Source: Candidatus Latescibacterota bacterium (lineage in GTDB: Bacteria; Latescibacterota; UBA2968; UBA8231). From it: DNA of 64,000 nt. The stretch covers positions 124,001 through 188,000 of the forward strand of contig JAJEIO010000061.1 in NCBI GenBank assembly GCA_022827835.1. The letters are read 5' to 3'. Positions 8,591-16,563 of the stretch are shown piece by piece (position 1 is the first letter of the stretch; the number at the start of each line of letters is the position of its first letter). The notes under the pieces are model-generated. The model was not told the DNA's origin and ran no database searches. It saw only the letters and a list, made by a program, of their open reading frames with translations. Position numbers and translations under genes: made by a program.

Positions 8591-9364
8591 TCACTGGCGC
8601 ACCGTGACCCCGCGCTCGCGCAGAAAGCTCTTGACTTCGGGGATCGAGTAATGCTGGAAGTGGAAGATGGAAGCCGCCAGCGCGGCGCTGGCTTCGCCCG
8701 CAGTCAGCACCTCGTGGATGTGGTCGAGATTGCCGGCACCGCCCGAGGCGACGATGGGTACATCCACAATGCGCGCCACTGCTTGGTTTAGTTCGAGGTC
8801 GTACCCAGCACGCGTCCCGTCGGCGTCGATGCTGTTGAGCACTAACTCGCCCGCTCCGCGATCGACGAGGGCCTCTACCCACTCTAAGGCGTCGATGCCG
8901 GTGGCTTTGCGGCCGCCGTTGATGTATAGCTCCCAAGACGGCGGCTCGCCGGGTGCAGTCGGACGCCTGAGCGCGTCGATAGCTGCGACAATGCACTGCG
9001 AGCCGAAGCTCTCCGCGCTTTGGTCGATGATTTCCGGCGAATACACATGGGCCGAGTTGATCGAGACCTTGTCGGCACCGGTCTTGAGAATGTGGCGCAC
9101 GTCTGCGAAAGTGCGAATCCCGCCGCCGACCATTAGGGGAATAAAGACTCGCTCGGAGACTTGGCGCACGAGGTCCATGACAATGGCGCGGCCATCGGCT
9201 GAAGCCGTGATGTCGTAGAAGACGAGTTCATCTGCGCCTTCGGCGTCGTAGCGCGCAGCTAGCTCAACGGGGTCGCCGGCGTCGCGGTCGGCTGAAAAGC
9301 GCACCCCGCGCACGTTGCGGCCATTTTTTACGTCTAGACAGGGAATGATTCGCTTAGCGAGCAT
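8591..9364 (-). CDS. hisF: Imidazole glycerol phosphate synthase subunit HisF
   Basis: TIM-barrel cyclase that uses ammonia delivered by HisH to make imidazole glycerol phosphate and AICAR. The 257 residues begin MLAKRIIPCLDVKNG, with catalytic Asp11 in CLDVK and the second Asp in VAAIDA. Phosphate loops GGGIRT and SGGAGN are present. ATG at 9364 was chosen because the open frame beyond it overlaps hisH out of frame. It lies 7 bases after hisH. Confidence 0.96.
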   Translation of the reverse strand: MLAKRIIPCLDVKNGRNVRGVRFSADRDAGDPVELAARYDAEGADELVFYDITASADGRAIVMDLVRQVSERVFIPLMVGGGIRTFADVRHILKTGADKVSINSAHVYSPEIIDQSAESFGSQCIVAAIDALRRPTAPGEPPSWELYINGGRKATGIDALEWVEALVDRGAGELVLNSIDADGTRAGYDLELNQAVARIVDVPIVASGGAGNLDHIHEVLTAGEASAALAASIFHFQHYSIPEVKSFLRERGVTVRQ

Positions 9365-9371
9365 AATCTCT

Positions 9372-9974
9372 TCAGCGCAGGCGCGCGAAATTGTCGAGAA
9401 GGCGCAAGCCGTGGACTTGGCTCTTTTCGGGATGAAATTGTACGCCAAAGACGCGGCCGCTTCCGGCGATCGAGGTGTAGTCAATTCCGTAGTCGGTCGT
9501 GGCGACGCAATCGTCTTTGTTTTCGTTTGCCACGTAGTACGAATGTACAAAATAAAAAAAACTTCCTTCGGGTACGCCCTCTAAGAGCGAGACCTTGCGC
9601 TTGATAGCGATTTGGTTCCAGCCGATCTGCGGCACTCGCCCGGTAGGTGGGAAACGCACGCATTTGCCCGGTAGGATTCCGAGGCCGCGATGCCTCCCCA
9701 TTTCCTCGCTTTCCTCGAACATGAGCTGCAATCCCACGCAGATGCCCAAGAAGGGTTTGTCGGCTGCGAGACCCTCGGCGATGGCCGCGTCCCAACCAGC
9801 GGTCTGCAAGTTGTGCATGGCATCGCCAAAAGCTGCATCCCCAGGCAATACGAGATGTGTGGCCGCGCTGAGGCGCTCGGGAGCTTCGACGATCTCGGCT
9901 TCATAGCCGAGGAATTCGAAGGCTTTCTGCACGCTGCGCAGATTGCCCATGCCGTAGTCGATGACTGCAATCAC
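9372..9974 (-). CDS. hisH: Imidazole glycerol phosphate synthase glutaminase subunit HisH
   Basis: Class I glutamine amidotransferase that supplies ammonia to HisF. The nucleophile Cys79 lies in GICVGLQ, and His and Glu of the triad in QFHPEKS near 180. The usual LPGVGAF segment reads LPGDAAFGD here. The start is GTG at 9974, overlapping the proC stop as GTGA, which indicates translational coupling. Only hisH and hisF of the pathway are present in the window. Confidence 0.95.
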   Translation of the reverse strand: MIAVIDYGMGNLRSVQKAFEFLGYEAEIVEAPERLSAATHLVLPGDAAFGDAMHNLQTAGWDAAIAEGLAADKPFLGICVGLQLMFEESEEMGRHRGLGILPGKCVRFPPTGRVPQIGWNQIAIKRKVSLLEGVPEGSFFYFVHSYYVANENKDDCVATTDYGIDYTSIAGSGRVFGVQFHPEKSQVHGLRLLDNFARLR

Positions 9975-10777
9975 GATTGCCCCAGTTCAGCGGAGCGCTC
10001 GGCTGCGGCCAGCACGGCGCTGATCAGAGCGTCGCGCAGGCCCTTTTCTTCTAGCTTGTGCAGCCCAGCGGCCGTAGTCCCGCCCGGCGAAGTAACTTGG
10101 TCTCTGAGCACGGCCGGATGCTCGCCGCTTTCGAGTACGAGGCGCGCGGCACCGAGCAGAGTTTGCGCGGCAAGTGTTAATGCGGTTTCGCGCGGCAGGC
10201 CGGCGCGCACGCCGCCGTCGGTGAGAGCCTCGACGACGGTGTAAGCCCAAGCTGGGCCGCTACCGGAAAGCCCCGTAACCGCGTCCATGAGGCTTTCGGC
10301 GACCTCGACCGTCGTGCCGACTAAGTCGAAGAGAGAACGCACTTGCGCCGCCTGTTCTGCGCTGGCAGCGCGACCAGCGCAGAGAGCGCAAGCCGCACCC
10401 CGCACCTTCGCCAGCGTCTGCAGCATGACGCGCACCACGGGCATTTGCGCGGGCAGTAGCTCTTCGAGCCGGGCGGTCGATACGCCGGCCATGAGCGAGA
10501 CGACTACCTGCTGGGTGCTAAAATGCGCGGCTAGTGTCTTCAATACGGGAGCGGCCACTTGCGGCTTGAGCACCAACACGACCAAGTCCTGACCGCGGAC
10601 CGCATCTGCAGCGTCAGTGCTAGTGTGGACGCCCAAAGCCGACAAGCCTTCGAGCGCTTCTGGCCTGATGTCGGCTGCGGTTATCTGACCTGCAGGAAGC
10701 TGACCAACCAAACCTTCAATCAGCGCCCGACCCATGTTGCCGGTACCCACAAACCCCAATTTGCTTTTTTCGATCAT
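9971..10777 (-). CDS. proC: Pyrroline-5-carboxylate reductase
   Basis: Last step of proline synthesis, NAD(P)H-dependent. The Rossmann motif GFVGTGNMG starts at about residue 8. The C-terminal dimerisation and active-site region reads TGLSGSGPAWAY and DQVTSPGGTTAAGL, the ProC signature. ATG at 10777 is used; a TTG immediately before it is also possible. It is the first gene of the run that continues through hisH, hisF, proB, the divIC-like gene, recO and glyQS. Confidence 0.95.
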   Translation of the reverse strand: MIEKSKLGFVGTGNMGRALIEGLVGQLPAGQITAADIRPEALEGLSALGVHTSTDAADAVRGQDLVVLVLKPQVAAPVLKTLAAHFSTQQVVVSLMAGVSTARLEELLPAQMPVVRVMLQTLAKVRGAACALCAGRAASAEQAAQVRSLFDLVGTTVEVAESLMDAVTGLSGSGPAWAYTVVEALTDGGVRAGLPRETALTLAAQTLLGAARLVLESGEHPAVLRDQVTSPGGTTAAGLHKLEEKGLRDALISAVLAAAERSAELGQS

Positions 10778-10820
10778 CAATTTTTAGACCTCAAAATACG
10801 ACAAATCCTAAGCACAAAAT

Positions 10821-10850
10821 TAAAATGCCCGTTTTCGTAAATTATGTCAA
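10821..10850 (-). promoter_or_regulatory. Possible promoter of the proC operon
   Basis: A perfect TTGACA on the minus strand (10850-10845) lies 18 bases before ATTTTA (10826-10821), a poor -10 box, about 45 bases upstream of the proC start. The intergenic stretch is AT-rich and divergent, so a promoter is expected here, but the -10 assignment is weak. Confidence 0.4.
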
Positions 10851-10898
10851 ACGTCCCTAGTGAGAGCGTTTTCCCCTATGAAAAAGCTACATTTTTGC

Positions 10899-10926
10899 TT
10901 GACTTATACTGCCCTCGTACTATATT
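10899..10926 (+). promoter_or_regulatory. Sigma-70-type promoter of the SWIB/histone-like gene
   Basis: TTGACT (10899-10904), a 16-base spacer, then TATATT (10921-10926). It implies a leader of about 130 bases before the ATG at 11063. The leader contains a small hairpin, AACCC/GGGTT with loop at 11021-11027, followed by TTTTACC, which could slow transcription. Confidence 0.6.
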
Positions 10927-11062
10927 GGAAAGATAATGTTGTAGCTGCACAAAACGGGTAGAATCGGCCTTAAACTTCACGAGGCGGAAGAGGCCGAGAA
11001 ACCAAATTCTTAAACAACCCCCTTCGTGGGTTTTACCCCTACAGCCAAAGGAGGACTTTGTT

Positions 11063-11698
11063 ATGGCGAAGAAGAAGCCTGTTGCCAAGAAGAAGGCTGC
11101 TGCCAAGAAGAAGGCTGCTGCCAAGAAGAAGGCTGCTGCCAAGAAACCCGCCGCTAAGAAAGCTGCTGCCAAGAAACCCGCCGCTAAGAAGAAGGCTGCT
11201 CCTAAGAAGGCTGCTCCTAAGAAGGCTGCCGCCAAGAAGAAGGCTGCTCCTAAGAAGACTGCTGCCAAGAAGAAGGCTGCTCCTAAGAAGGCTGCCGCCA
11301 AGAAGAAAGCTGCTCCTAAGAAGGCTGCCGCCAAGAAGAAGGCTGCTCCTAAGAAAGCTGCCGCCAAGAAGAAGGCTGCTCCTAAGAAAGCTGCCGCCAA
11401 GAAGAAAGCTGCTCCTAAGAAAGCTGCTGCGAAGAAAAAGGCGAAGCGCAAGCCCAATCCTGCTTTTATGAGGCCCTTGCAGCCCGACGCCGCCCTTGGG
11501 GCCATAGTCGGCAGCAAGCCATTACCGCGTACTCAGATTACCAAGAAAGTCTGGGCATACATCAAGAAGAATGGTCTGCAAGACCAGAAAAACAAGCGCA
11601 TGATCAATGCCGACGATAAGCTGCGGGCCGTCGTAGGTGGCGCGAAGAAAGTGAGCATGTTTGATCTGACCAAGCATGTTAGTGAGCACGTGGAATAG
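11063..11698 (+). CDS. SWIB-domain protein with a histone H1-like Lys/Ala tail
   Basis: Residues 1 to about 130 are almost entirely Lys, Ala and Pro, built from AAAKKKAAPKK-type units like the tail of histone H1 or bacterial Hc1-type proteins; this part should bind DNA without sequence specificity. Residues of about 135-211 form a SWIB/MDM2-like fold: LQPDAALGAIVG, TKKVWAYIKKNGLQD, INADDKLRAVVG and MFDLTKHVSEHV. The start has a very strong site AAAGGAGG 8 bases upstream. A promoter precedes it and a terminator follows, so it is monocistronic. The likely role is nucleoid organisation; the target is unknown. Confidence 0.9.
   Translation: MAKKKPVAKKKAAAKKKAAAKKKAAAKKPAAKKAAAKKPAAKKKAAPKKAAPKKAAAKKKAAPKKTAAKKKAAPKKAAAKKKAAPKKAAAKKKAAPKKAAAKKKAAPKKAAAKKKAAPKKAAAKKKAKRKPNPAFMRPLQPDAALGAIVGSKPLPRTQITKKVWAYIKKNGLQDQKNKRMINADDKLRAVVGGAKKVSMFDLTKHVSEHVE
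11087..11440 (+). repeat. In-frame tandem repeats encoding the Lys/Ala/Pro tail
   Basis: Near-identical units, first 18-bp repeats (GCTGCTGCCAAGAAGAAG type) and then 33-bp units encoding AAAKKKAAPKK, run head to tail. Units differ mostly by synonymous changes. Such arrays can change copy number by slippage. Confidence 0.85.
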
Positions 11699-11734
11699 CT
11701 ACTCCTGAGCAAGACATCGTAGTCCAGTGCCATT

Positions 11735-11770
11735 GGAGAGGGATTCCCAGCGGGGAGTCCCTCTCTTTGT
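11735..11770 (+). terminator. Rho-independent terminator after the SWIB gene
   Basis: GAGAGGGA (11736-11743) pairs with TCCCTCTC (11758-11765), with further pairing of TCCC with GGGA inside, followed by TTTGTT. It lies 37 bases after the SWIB stop. Confidence 0.8.
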
Positions 11771-11788
11771 TACATTCCCCTCGCGTCT

Positions 11789-12841
11789 ATGACTCCTGAA
11801 TTCTTTGAGCTGATCCTATCCGTTAGTATCGTCCTCGTCGTATCCTGTGTTTGTTCGCTCTTGGAAGCTGCGCTCTACTCGCTGCCCGCCAGTCAGATCG
11901 AAATGCTGGCCGACCAAGGGCGCACTTCGGGTAAGATCCTCAAGAGCTTGCACGCGGATATCCAGCGCCCCATCTCGGCCATCCTCACGCTGAATACCTT
12001 GGCCCATACTGGCGGTGCTGCCATTGCCGGTGCCGCCTTTGTCGGAGTATTTCCGCGGTCTTGGGAGACGTACTTTATCATCGCCTTCTCGCTGGCGGTA
12101 CTCATCTTTACGGAGATTCTTCCCAAGACGATGGGCGTGGTGCATGCCCGCGTTCTCGCTCGGTTTATAGCTCGCCCGATCCAGTGGCTGGTATGGCTGT
12201 TCGCGCCCTTTATCTGGCTCAACAAATTCATCGTTCGGCTCATCACCGCTGGGGCACCCGATGTGCCGGAGGTAGTGCCGGAAGAGATTGAGATTATCGC
12301 GCGGATGAGCCGTCGATCCGGTGCCATTTCTCACGACCAAGAGCGCGTTATCCAAAACATCCTCAAGCTCGATGAGTTGCGGGCGCGCGATATAATGACC
12401 CCGCGCACAGTAGTCCACTGCCTCGACCGCGACTTGACCTTGGCTGAGGCCCGCGAGCAGTCCGGTAGCTGGGACCACAGCCGGGTGCCCCTCTATCAGG
12501 GAGAGCGGGAAAACATCGTCGGCTTGGTGCTGCGGCGCGATGCGTTCAGCGCCTTGGCCGATGGCCGCGATCAAGCCAAGCTCTCCGAGGTAGGCCGCTC
12601 TATCCATTCGGTGCCCGAGTCGGCGCGGGCCAGTCGCCTACTCGAAGAATTCATCCAGCGGCGCGAGCACCTGTTTGCCGTAGTCGATGAATATGGTGGC
12701 TTCGCCGGCATTGTTACCTTAGAGGACGTGATTGAAGAAATCGTCGGCCAGGAAATCGTCGGCGAATTCGATCCGGCCGTCGATATGCAGGAACGAGCGC
12801 GGCAAGAGCGCCAAGACCTGACCGACTCTGCACCGGAATAA
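11789..12841 (+). CDS. CNNM/CorC-family membrane protein with CBS domains
   Basis: Residues 1 to about 150 are a CNNM (DUF21) transmembrane domain with the small-residue-rich segment SLLEAALYSLPASQIEML; residues of about 200-325 hold paired CBS domains (MTPRTVVHCLD, HSRVPLYQ, VVDEYGGFAGIVTLEDVIEEIVG). The short acidic tail lacks a full CorC transporter-associated domain, and 350 residues is short for the family. The family is linked to Mg/Co homeostasis and ion efflux; the substrate is not shown. The ATG at 11789 follows the terminator closely, and no clear ribosome site is seen. Confidence 0.88.
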   Translation: MTPEFFELILSVSIVLVVSCVCSLLEAALYSLPASQIEMLADQGRTSGKILKSLHADIQRPISAILTLNTLAHTGGAAIAGAAFVGVFPRSWETYFIIAFSLAVLIFTEILPKTMGVVHARVLARFIARPIQWLVWLFAPFIWLNKFIVRLITAGAPDVPEVVPEEIEIIARMSRRSGAISHDQERVIQNILKLDELRARDIMTPRTVVHCLDRDLTLAEAREQSGSWDHSRVPLYQGERENIVGLVLRRDAFSALADGRDQAKLSEVGRSIHSVPESARASRLLEEFIQRREHLFAVVDEYGGFAGIVTLEDVIEEIVGQEIVGEFDPAVDMQERARQERQDLTDSAPE

Positions 12842-12921
12842 GGCCGCCTGTTCACCGCGTCTTTTTTTGCCTAAGTTTTTACCTGCTGTTAAAACCCTCT
12901 CAAAAGGAGTATTTACGGACG

Positions 12922-14004
12922 ATGAAAGCGCTCGTTGCGCTCGCGGACGGCACCGTCTTTGAGGGCCGTGCCCTTGGCCGCGGGGGTGAGTGCCTCGGCG
13001 AAATGGTCTTCAATACCAGCATGACCGGCTATCAGGAAATTCTCACAGACCCCTCCTATGCCGGCCAAATCGTCACCATGACGTACCCACTCATAGGCAA
13101 TTACGGGGTCACACCCGAAGACGACGAATCGGCGCGGCCTCAAGTCCGCGGCTTTCTGATGAAAGAATGCTCTCGCCTGCCGAGTAGCTGGCGTGCGCAC
13201 CAGAGCTTACCCGATTATCTCGAAGAGCACGGCGTTTTGGGCATCGAGGGCATCGACACTCGAGAGTTGACTCGCAGAGTGCGCATTGAGGGCGTGATGG
13301 ACGCCGCTATTTCTACGACAGATCTAGACCCGGACAGCTTGGTCGAAAAGGCGCGCGCTTGGCCCGGGCTTGTCGGTGTAGATATGGTAGCCGCTGTTAG
13401 CTGTTCTACGCCCTATGTCGAAAGTCCCGCAGACCCTCGCTTCCACGTCGTTGCCCTAGACTATGGAATCAAGCGCAATATCGTCCGCTGCTTGGTTGCC
13501 GCAGGATGCAAGGTGACGGTCGTGCCGGCCAAAACCACGGCCGACGAGGTCTTGGCCTTGGAGCCGGACGGCGTTTTTCTTTCCAACGGTCCGGGCGACC
13601 CCCGGCCTCTCGACTACGCGATCGAGACTTGTAAGGGTCTCATCGGCAAGAAGCCGATCTTCGGTATCTGCTTGGGCCACGAGATTCTCGGCTTGGCTTT
13701 TGGCGCGGAAATTTATCGCCTCAAGTTCGGGCACCGTGGGGCCAACCAGCCGATCAAGGAACGCGCCAGCGAACGGATTCTAATCACCTCTGAAAACCAC
13801 GGCTGGGGCATTGCGGCTGACTCATTGCCCGACTGCCTCGAAATCACTCGCCTCAACCTCAACGACAATTGCGTCGAGGGCCTGCACCACCGCGAACTGC
13901 CCATTTTTTCCATCCAGTGCCACCCGGAGGCCTCGCCAGGTCCGCACGACAGCTTCCATCTGTTTAGCTACTTCGCCGAGCTGATGGAAGCGCACGCCTC
14001 CTAG
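12922..14004 (+). CDS. carA: Carbamoyl phosphate synthase small subunit
   Basis: Glutaminase subunit that supplies ammonia to CarB for pyrimidine and arginine synthesis. The N-terminal half has GECLGEMVFNTSMTGYQEI; the class I amidotransferase half has the nucleophile Cys in GICLGHE, ENHGWG, and the His-Glu pair in CHPEASPGPHDS. The 360 residues are typical. AAAAGGAG stands 12 bases before the ATG. carB is not in the window and the next gene is unrelated, so the two subunits are split in this genome. Confidence 0.96.
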   Translation: MKALVALADGTVFEGRALGRGGECLGEMVFNTSMTGYQEILTDPSYAGQIVTMTYPLIGNYGVTPEDDESARPQVRGFLMKECSRLPSSWRAHQSLPDYLEEHGVLGIEGIDTRELTRRVRIEGVMDAAISTTDLDPDSLVEKARAWPGLVGVDMVAAVSCSTPYVESPADPRFHVVALDYGIKRNIVRCLVAAGCKVTVVPAKTTADEVLALEPDGVFLSNGPGDPRPLDYAIETCKGLIGKKPIFGICLGHEILGLAFGAEIYRLKFGHRGANQPIKERASERILITSENHGWGIAADSLPDCLEITRLNLNDNCVEGLHHRELPIFSIQCHPEASPGPHDSFHLFSYFAELMEAHAS

Positions 14005-14030
14005 GAAAGCACCCATCTAAAGGACTCCTC

Positions 14031-15077
14031 ATGCCCGTAGTCCAACACGACGTCCTCAAAGACCTCTGCTGTCGCATTTTTGCCGCTACTGGCATTCCCG
14101 CAGATGACGCCCTTATCGTCGCCGACCACGTCGTCGAGAGCCACCTGCACGGTCACGACTCGCACGGCACTTGGCTAGTCTCCGGCTACGCCCGCGGGAT
14201 GAAAAACAACTACGTCCGCTGGGAAGAGACCGAAGTCGTGCGCGATACCCCTGTGCTCAGAGTTATCAACGGCAAGGGGGCCAACGGCATCGTCGCCGTC
14301 AATCGCGCCCTCGACGTTGCCGTTGAAAAAGCACAAAACTCCACCTTCGGTTTTGTCGGCCTCAACCACATCACCCATATCTGTCGCCTCGGCGACTATC
14401 CGCCGCGGATCGCCGAAAGGGGTATGATCGGCATGGTTTGGCTCAATGGCGGAGGCTTATTCCTCGCGCCCTTCGGCTCGGCGGATCGCCGCCTGCGTCC
14501 TGAGCCTATTGCCTTTTCCGCCCCGCGCCAGAATGGTCCGCCGTTCATGCTCGATATGACCATGACCGTCGTGGCTGGAGGGAAAATCGTGCAGAAGAAC
14601 ATTCGCCAGGAGCCGATGCCCGAGGGTTGGGTTATAGATCAGGAAGGCCAGCCCGTCACCGACGCCCAGCGCTATTTAGACGACGCCGAGGGCACGGGTG
14701 TCTTGCCGTTGGGCGGCCAGCAGTTTGGCCACAAGGGCAGCGGACTGGCGATGATGGTGGAAATGTTGGTGGGACCACTCTCTCATGCGGGTTGCACTAA
14801 AGAAGGCGGCAAAGGTGGTAACGGGACCATGGTTCTGGCTATCAATATCGAGGACTTTATCGACTTGGATTCGTACGAGCGCGAAGTCGAAGAGATGGCC
14901 AAGTGGGTGTGCTCGGCTCGCCCCTTGCCCGGATTTGAGAAAGTCTATGCGCCCGGCGAAATCGAACAGCAAACTAGAGCGCGGCTACTAGTCGAAGGCA
15001 TTGATTTGCCCCAACCTACCTGGGATGAAATCGGCAAAGTGGCGGCGGAACTAGGCGTGGAGATGCCCGCGCTGTGA
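14031..15077 (+). CDS. Ldh2-family NAD(P)-dependent dehydrogenase, first copy
   Basis: Malate/L-lactate/ureidoglycolate dehydrogenase family (the fold is distinct from classical lactate dehydrogenases). The active-site His lies in GHDSHGTWLVSGY, and the family segments INGKGANGIVAVNRAL, PLGGQQFGHKGSGLAMMVE and the C-terminal substrate helix are present. 348 residues is usual. AAAGGACTCCTC precedes the ATG. The substrate cannot be named; 2-oxo acids are the family's normal substrates. A diverged paralogue lies at 47953-48960. Confidence 0.88.
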   Translation: MPVVQHDVLKDLCCRIFAATGIPADDALIVADHVVESHLHGHDSHGTWLVSGYARGMKNNYVRWEETEVVRDTPVLRVINGKGANGIVAVNRALDVAVEKAQNSTFGFVGLNHITHICRLGDYPPRIAERGMIGMVWLNGGGLFLAPFGSADRRLRPEPIAFSAPRQNGPPFMLDMTMTVVAGGKIVQKNIRQEPMPEGWVIDQEGQPVTDAQRYLDDAEGTGVLPLGGQQFGHKGSGLAMMVEMLVGPLSHAGCTKEGGKGGNGTMVLAINIEDFIDLDSYEREVEEMAKWVCSARPLPGFEKVYAPGEIEQQTRARLLVEGIDLPQPTWDEIGKVAAELGVEMPAL

Positions 15078-15122
15078 GTAGGGGGCAGTTCGCGAACCGC
15101 CCCCTACGGATGGCGAACTGCC
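15078..15122 (+). terminator. Nested hairpins between the Ldh2 gene and aroC
   Basis: GTAGGGGGC (15078-15086) pairs with GCCCCCTAC (15099-15107); alternatively GGCAGTTCGC (15084-15093) pairs with GCGAACTGCC (15113-15122). The strands converge here. There is no T tract on either side, so termination is inferred from position and stem strength. Confidence 0.4.
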
Positions 15123-15165
15123 GACGGACGCGCCTAGACCTCGATCAACCTGCCAACACCATTCG

Positions 15166-16419
15166 TTAATGGAACAGTTTGAAATTTTCCGCATCCATGC
15201 AGCGCGCTTGATGCATGAGCACGGCGTTCATCAGCTCGATGGCTAGCCGCGACTCTAGGGTCGCGCCAGCGCGCACGCCTACGCAGGGATCGTGGCGGCC
15301 CTTGGCGAGTTGGAACTCGATTTCTTCGAGGTCCTTGCGCACGGAATTTTGGGGTCGGGCGATGGTGGCTGTAGGCTTGAAACTCAAGCGGCATACGAGC
15401 GGCATACCCGTGGTCACGCCGCCGAGTAAGCCGCCGTGGCTGTTGCTTTGGTAGCCGCTGGTGCGGATGGGATCGTTGTGTTCGCTGCCTCGGCGCGCAG
15501 ACGAAGCGCGGCCCGTGCCTACTTCGCAGGCCTGCACGGCGTGTAGGCCACCGAGGCTGCCCATCAGGCGCAACTTCAGGCTTTGGTACAGTGGTTCGCC
15601 GATGAGGGGAGGCACGTTGACGGCCACTACTTCGAGCGCCGCGCCGATGGAGTCCTGCTCCTTGCGGGTCTTGGCAATCAATTCGGCCGCTTGGTGAGCG
15701 AAATCCGCATCTACCGTGCGGAGCGGTCCGCGCTCTAGATCGCTTTCGAGGGCGGCACACGTTGCAGGAGACAAGTGCTGCTCGTCGGTTTCGGCGACTA
15801 GTTCGGCGATTCGTGCCGCTAGGGAAACGCCGGTCTCCAGCGGCCCGACTTGGCAGATCGAAGAGAAAATGGCGGTGCCGAAGTGCTCGGCTAAATAGAG
15901 GCGGGCGATGGTGCCGCCGATAACGTCGGAGATGGTCGAGCGATAGCTGGAACGCCCGCCGCCGCGCACATCGGCAAAGCCCCGCGACTTGTAGTGCTTG
16001 ACTAAGTCGGTATGTCCGGGCCGAACGTGGCCCTGCGGCCCGGCGAACTGCTTGTAATCACCCGAGCGCTTGGCGGCTGAAAGCACGGCTGCAGCGATCG
16101 GCTCGCCCGTAGTGAAGCCTGCTTCATAGGTGTGCACCGGCGTCGCGTCTTCGTCTAGATGCAAGTGCAGCGCCGGGCCGGATAGTAGTTGGTCGTGATC
16201 CTCTGAGTAGAGGCCGGATAGGAGGGCGACTTGGTCGTCTTCCCGCCGGGGGGTGCCCAGCTTGTTGCTGCCGGGGCGGCGGCGGTCGAGATAGTGCTGG
16301 ATCTGGGCGCGCTCCACCCATAAGCCGGGGGGACAACCGAAGACCGTGGTGACGATTGCCGGCCCGTGCGATTCGCCTGCTCCGGCAACGCCAAAAAGCG
16401 GGCCGCCGAGTACTTCCAT
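15166..16419 (-). CDS. aroC: Chorismate synthase, divergent
   Basis: Makes chorismate from EPSP using reduced FMN. Family motifs occur in order: GESHGP near residue 15, RPGHTD, FADVRGGGRSS, RGSEHND, GGLLGGVTTGMP and RHDPCVGVRAG. At 417 residues it is longer than the usual 350-390, and several motifs differ from the standard (SSYRST in place of SSARET; GVRAGATLESR in place of the PRAVP segment). It stands alone, divergent from the polyphosphate gene. A true chorismate synthase is most likely, but the changed motifs lower certainty about activity. Confidence 0.85.
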   Translation of the reverse strand: MEVLGGPLFGVAGAGESHGPAIVTTVFGCPPGLWVERAQIQHYLDRRRPGSNKLGTPRREDDQVALLSGLYSEDHDQLLSGPALHLHLDEDATPVHTYEAGFTTGEPIAAAVLSAAKRSGDYKQFAGPQGHVRPGHTDLVKHYKSRGFADVRGGGRSSYRSTISDVIGGTIARLYLAEHFGTAIFSSICQVGPLETGVSLAARIAELVAETDEQHLSPATCAALESDLERGPLRTVDADFAHQAAELIAKTRKEQDSIGAALEVVAVNVPPLIGEPLYQSLKLRLMGSLGGLHAVQACEVGTGRASSARRGSEHNDPIRTSGYQSNSHGGLLGGVTTGMPLVCRLSFKPTATIARPQNSVRKDLEEIEFQLAKGRHDPCVGVRAGATLESRLAIELMNAVLMHQARCMDAENFKLFH

Positions 16420-16563
16420 GCCAAAGGCTCCTTTGCCAAAGAGTGCAAAAAGGTACGGTTTTGCCCTGTGGTCGGCAATCGGCGCGCTGCAAGTTATAGG
16501 CTATACACAAGGGGCGAAAAAGCGATTTTTTTGTTATTTTTTAGCAACACAGAGAGGCGATTA

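Noticed and set aside
8559..8996. Arg-rich N-terminal extension of the proB frame
   Set aside because: It covers hisF in another frame and has no kinase homology; family sequence starts at ATG 8558.
10876..11517. Long minus-strand open frame of Phe/Ala/Leu-rich repeats over the SWIB gene
   Set aside because: It is the antisense of the Lys/Ala/Pro codon repeats; it lacks a ribosome site and its hydrophobic pattern follows from the repeat complement.
16366..16563. Upstream extension of the polyphosphate phosphotransferase frame
   Set aside because: It runs antisense into aroC and lacks PPK2 sequence; ATG 16564 has a ribosome site.
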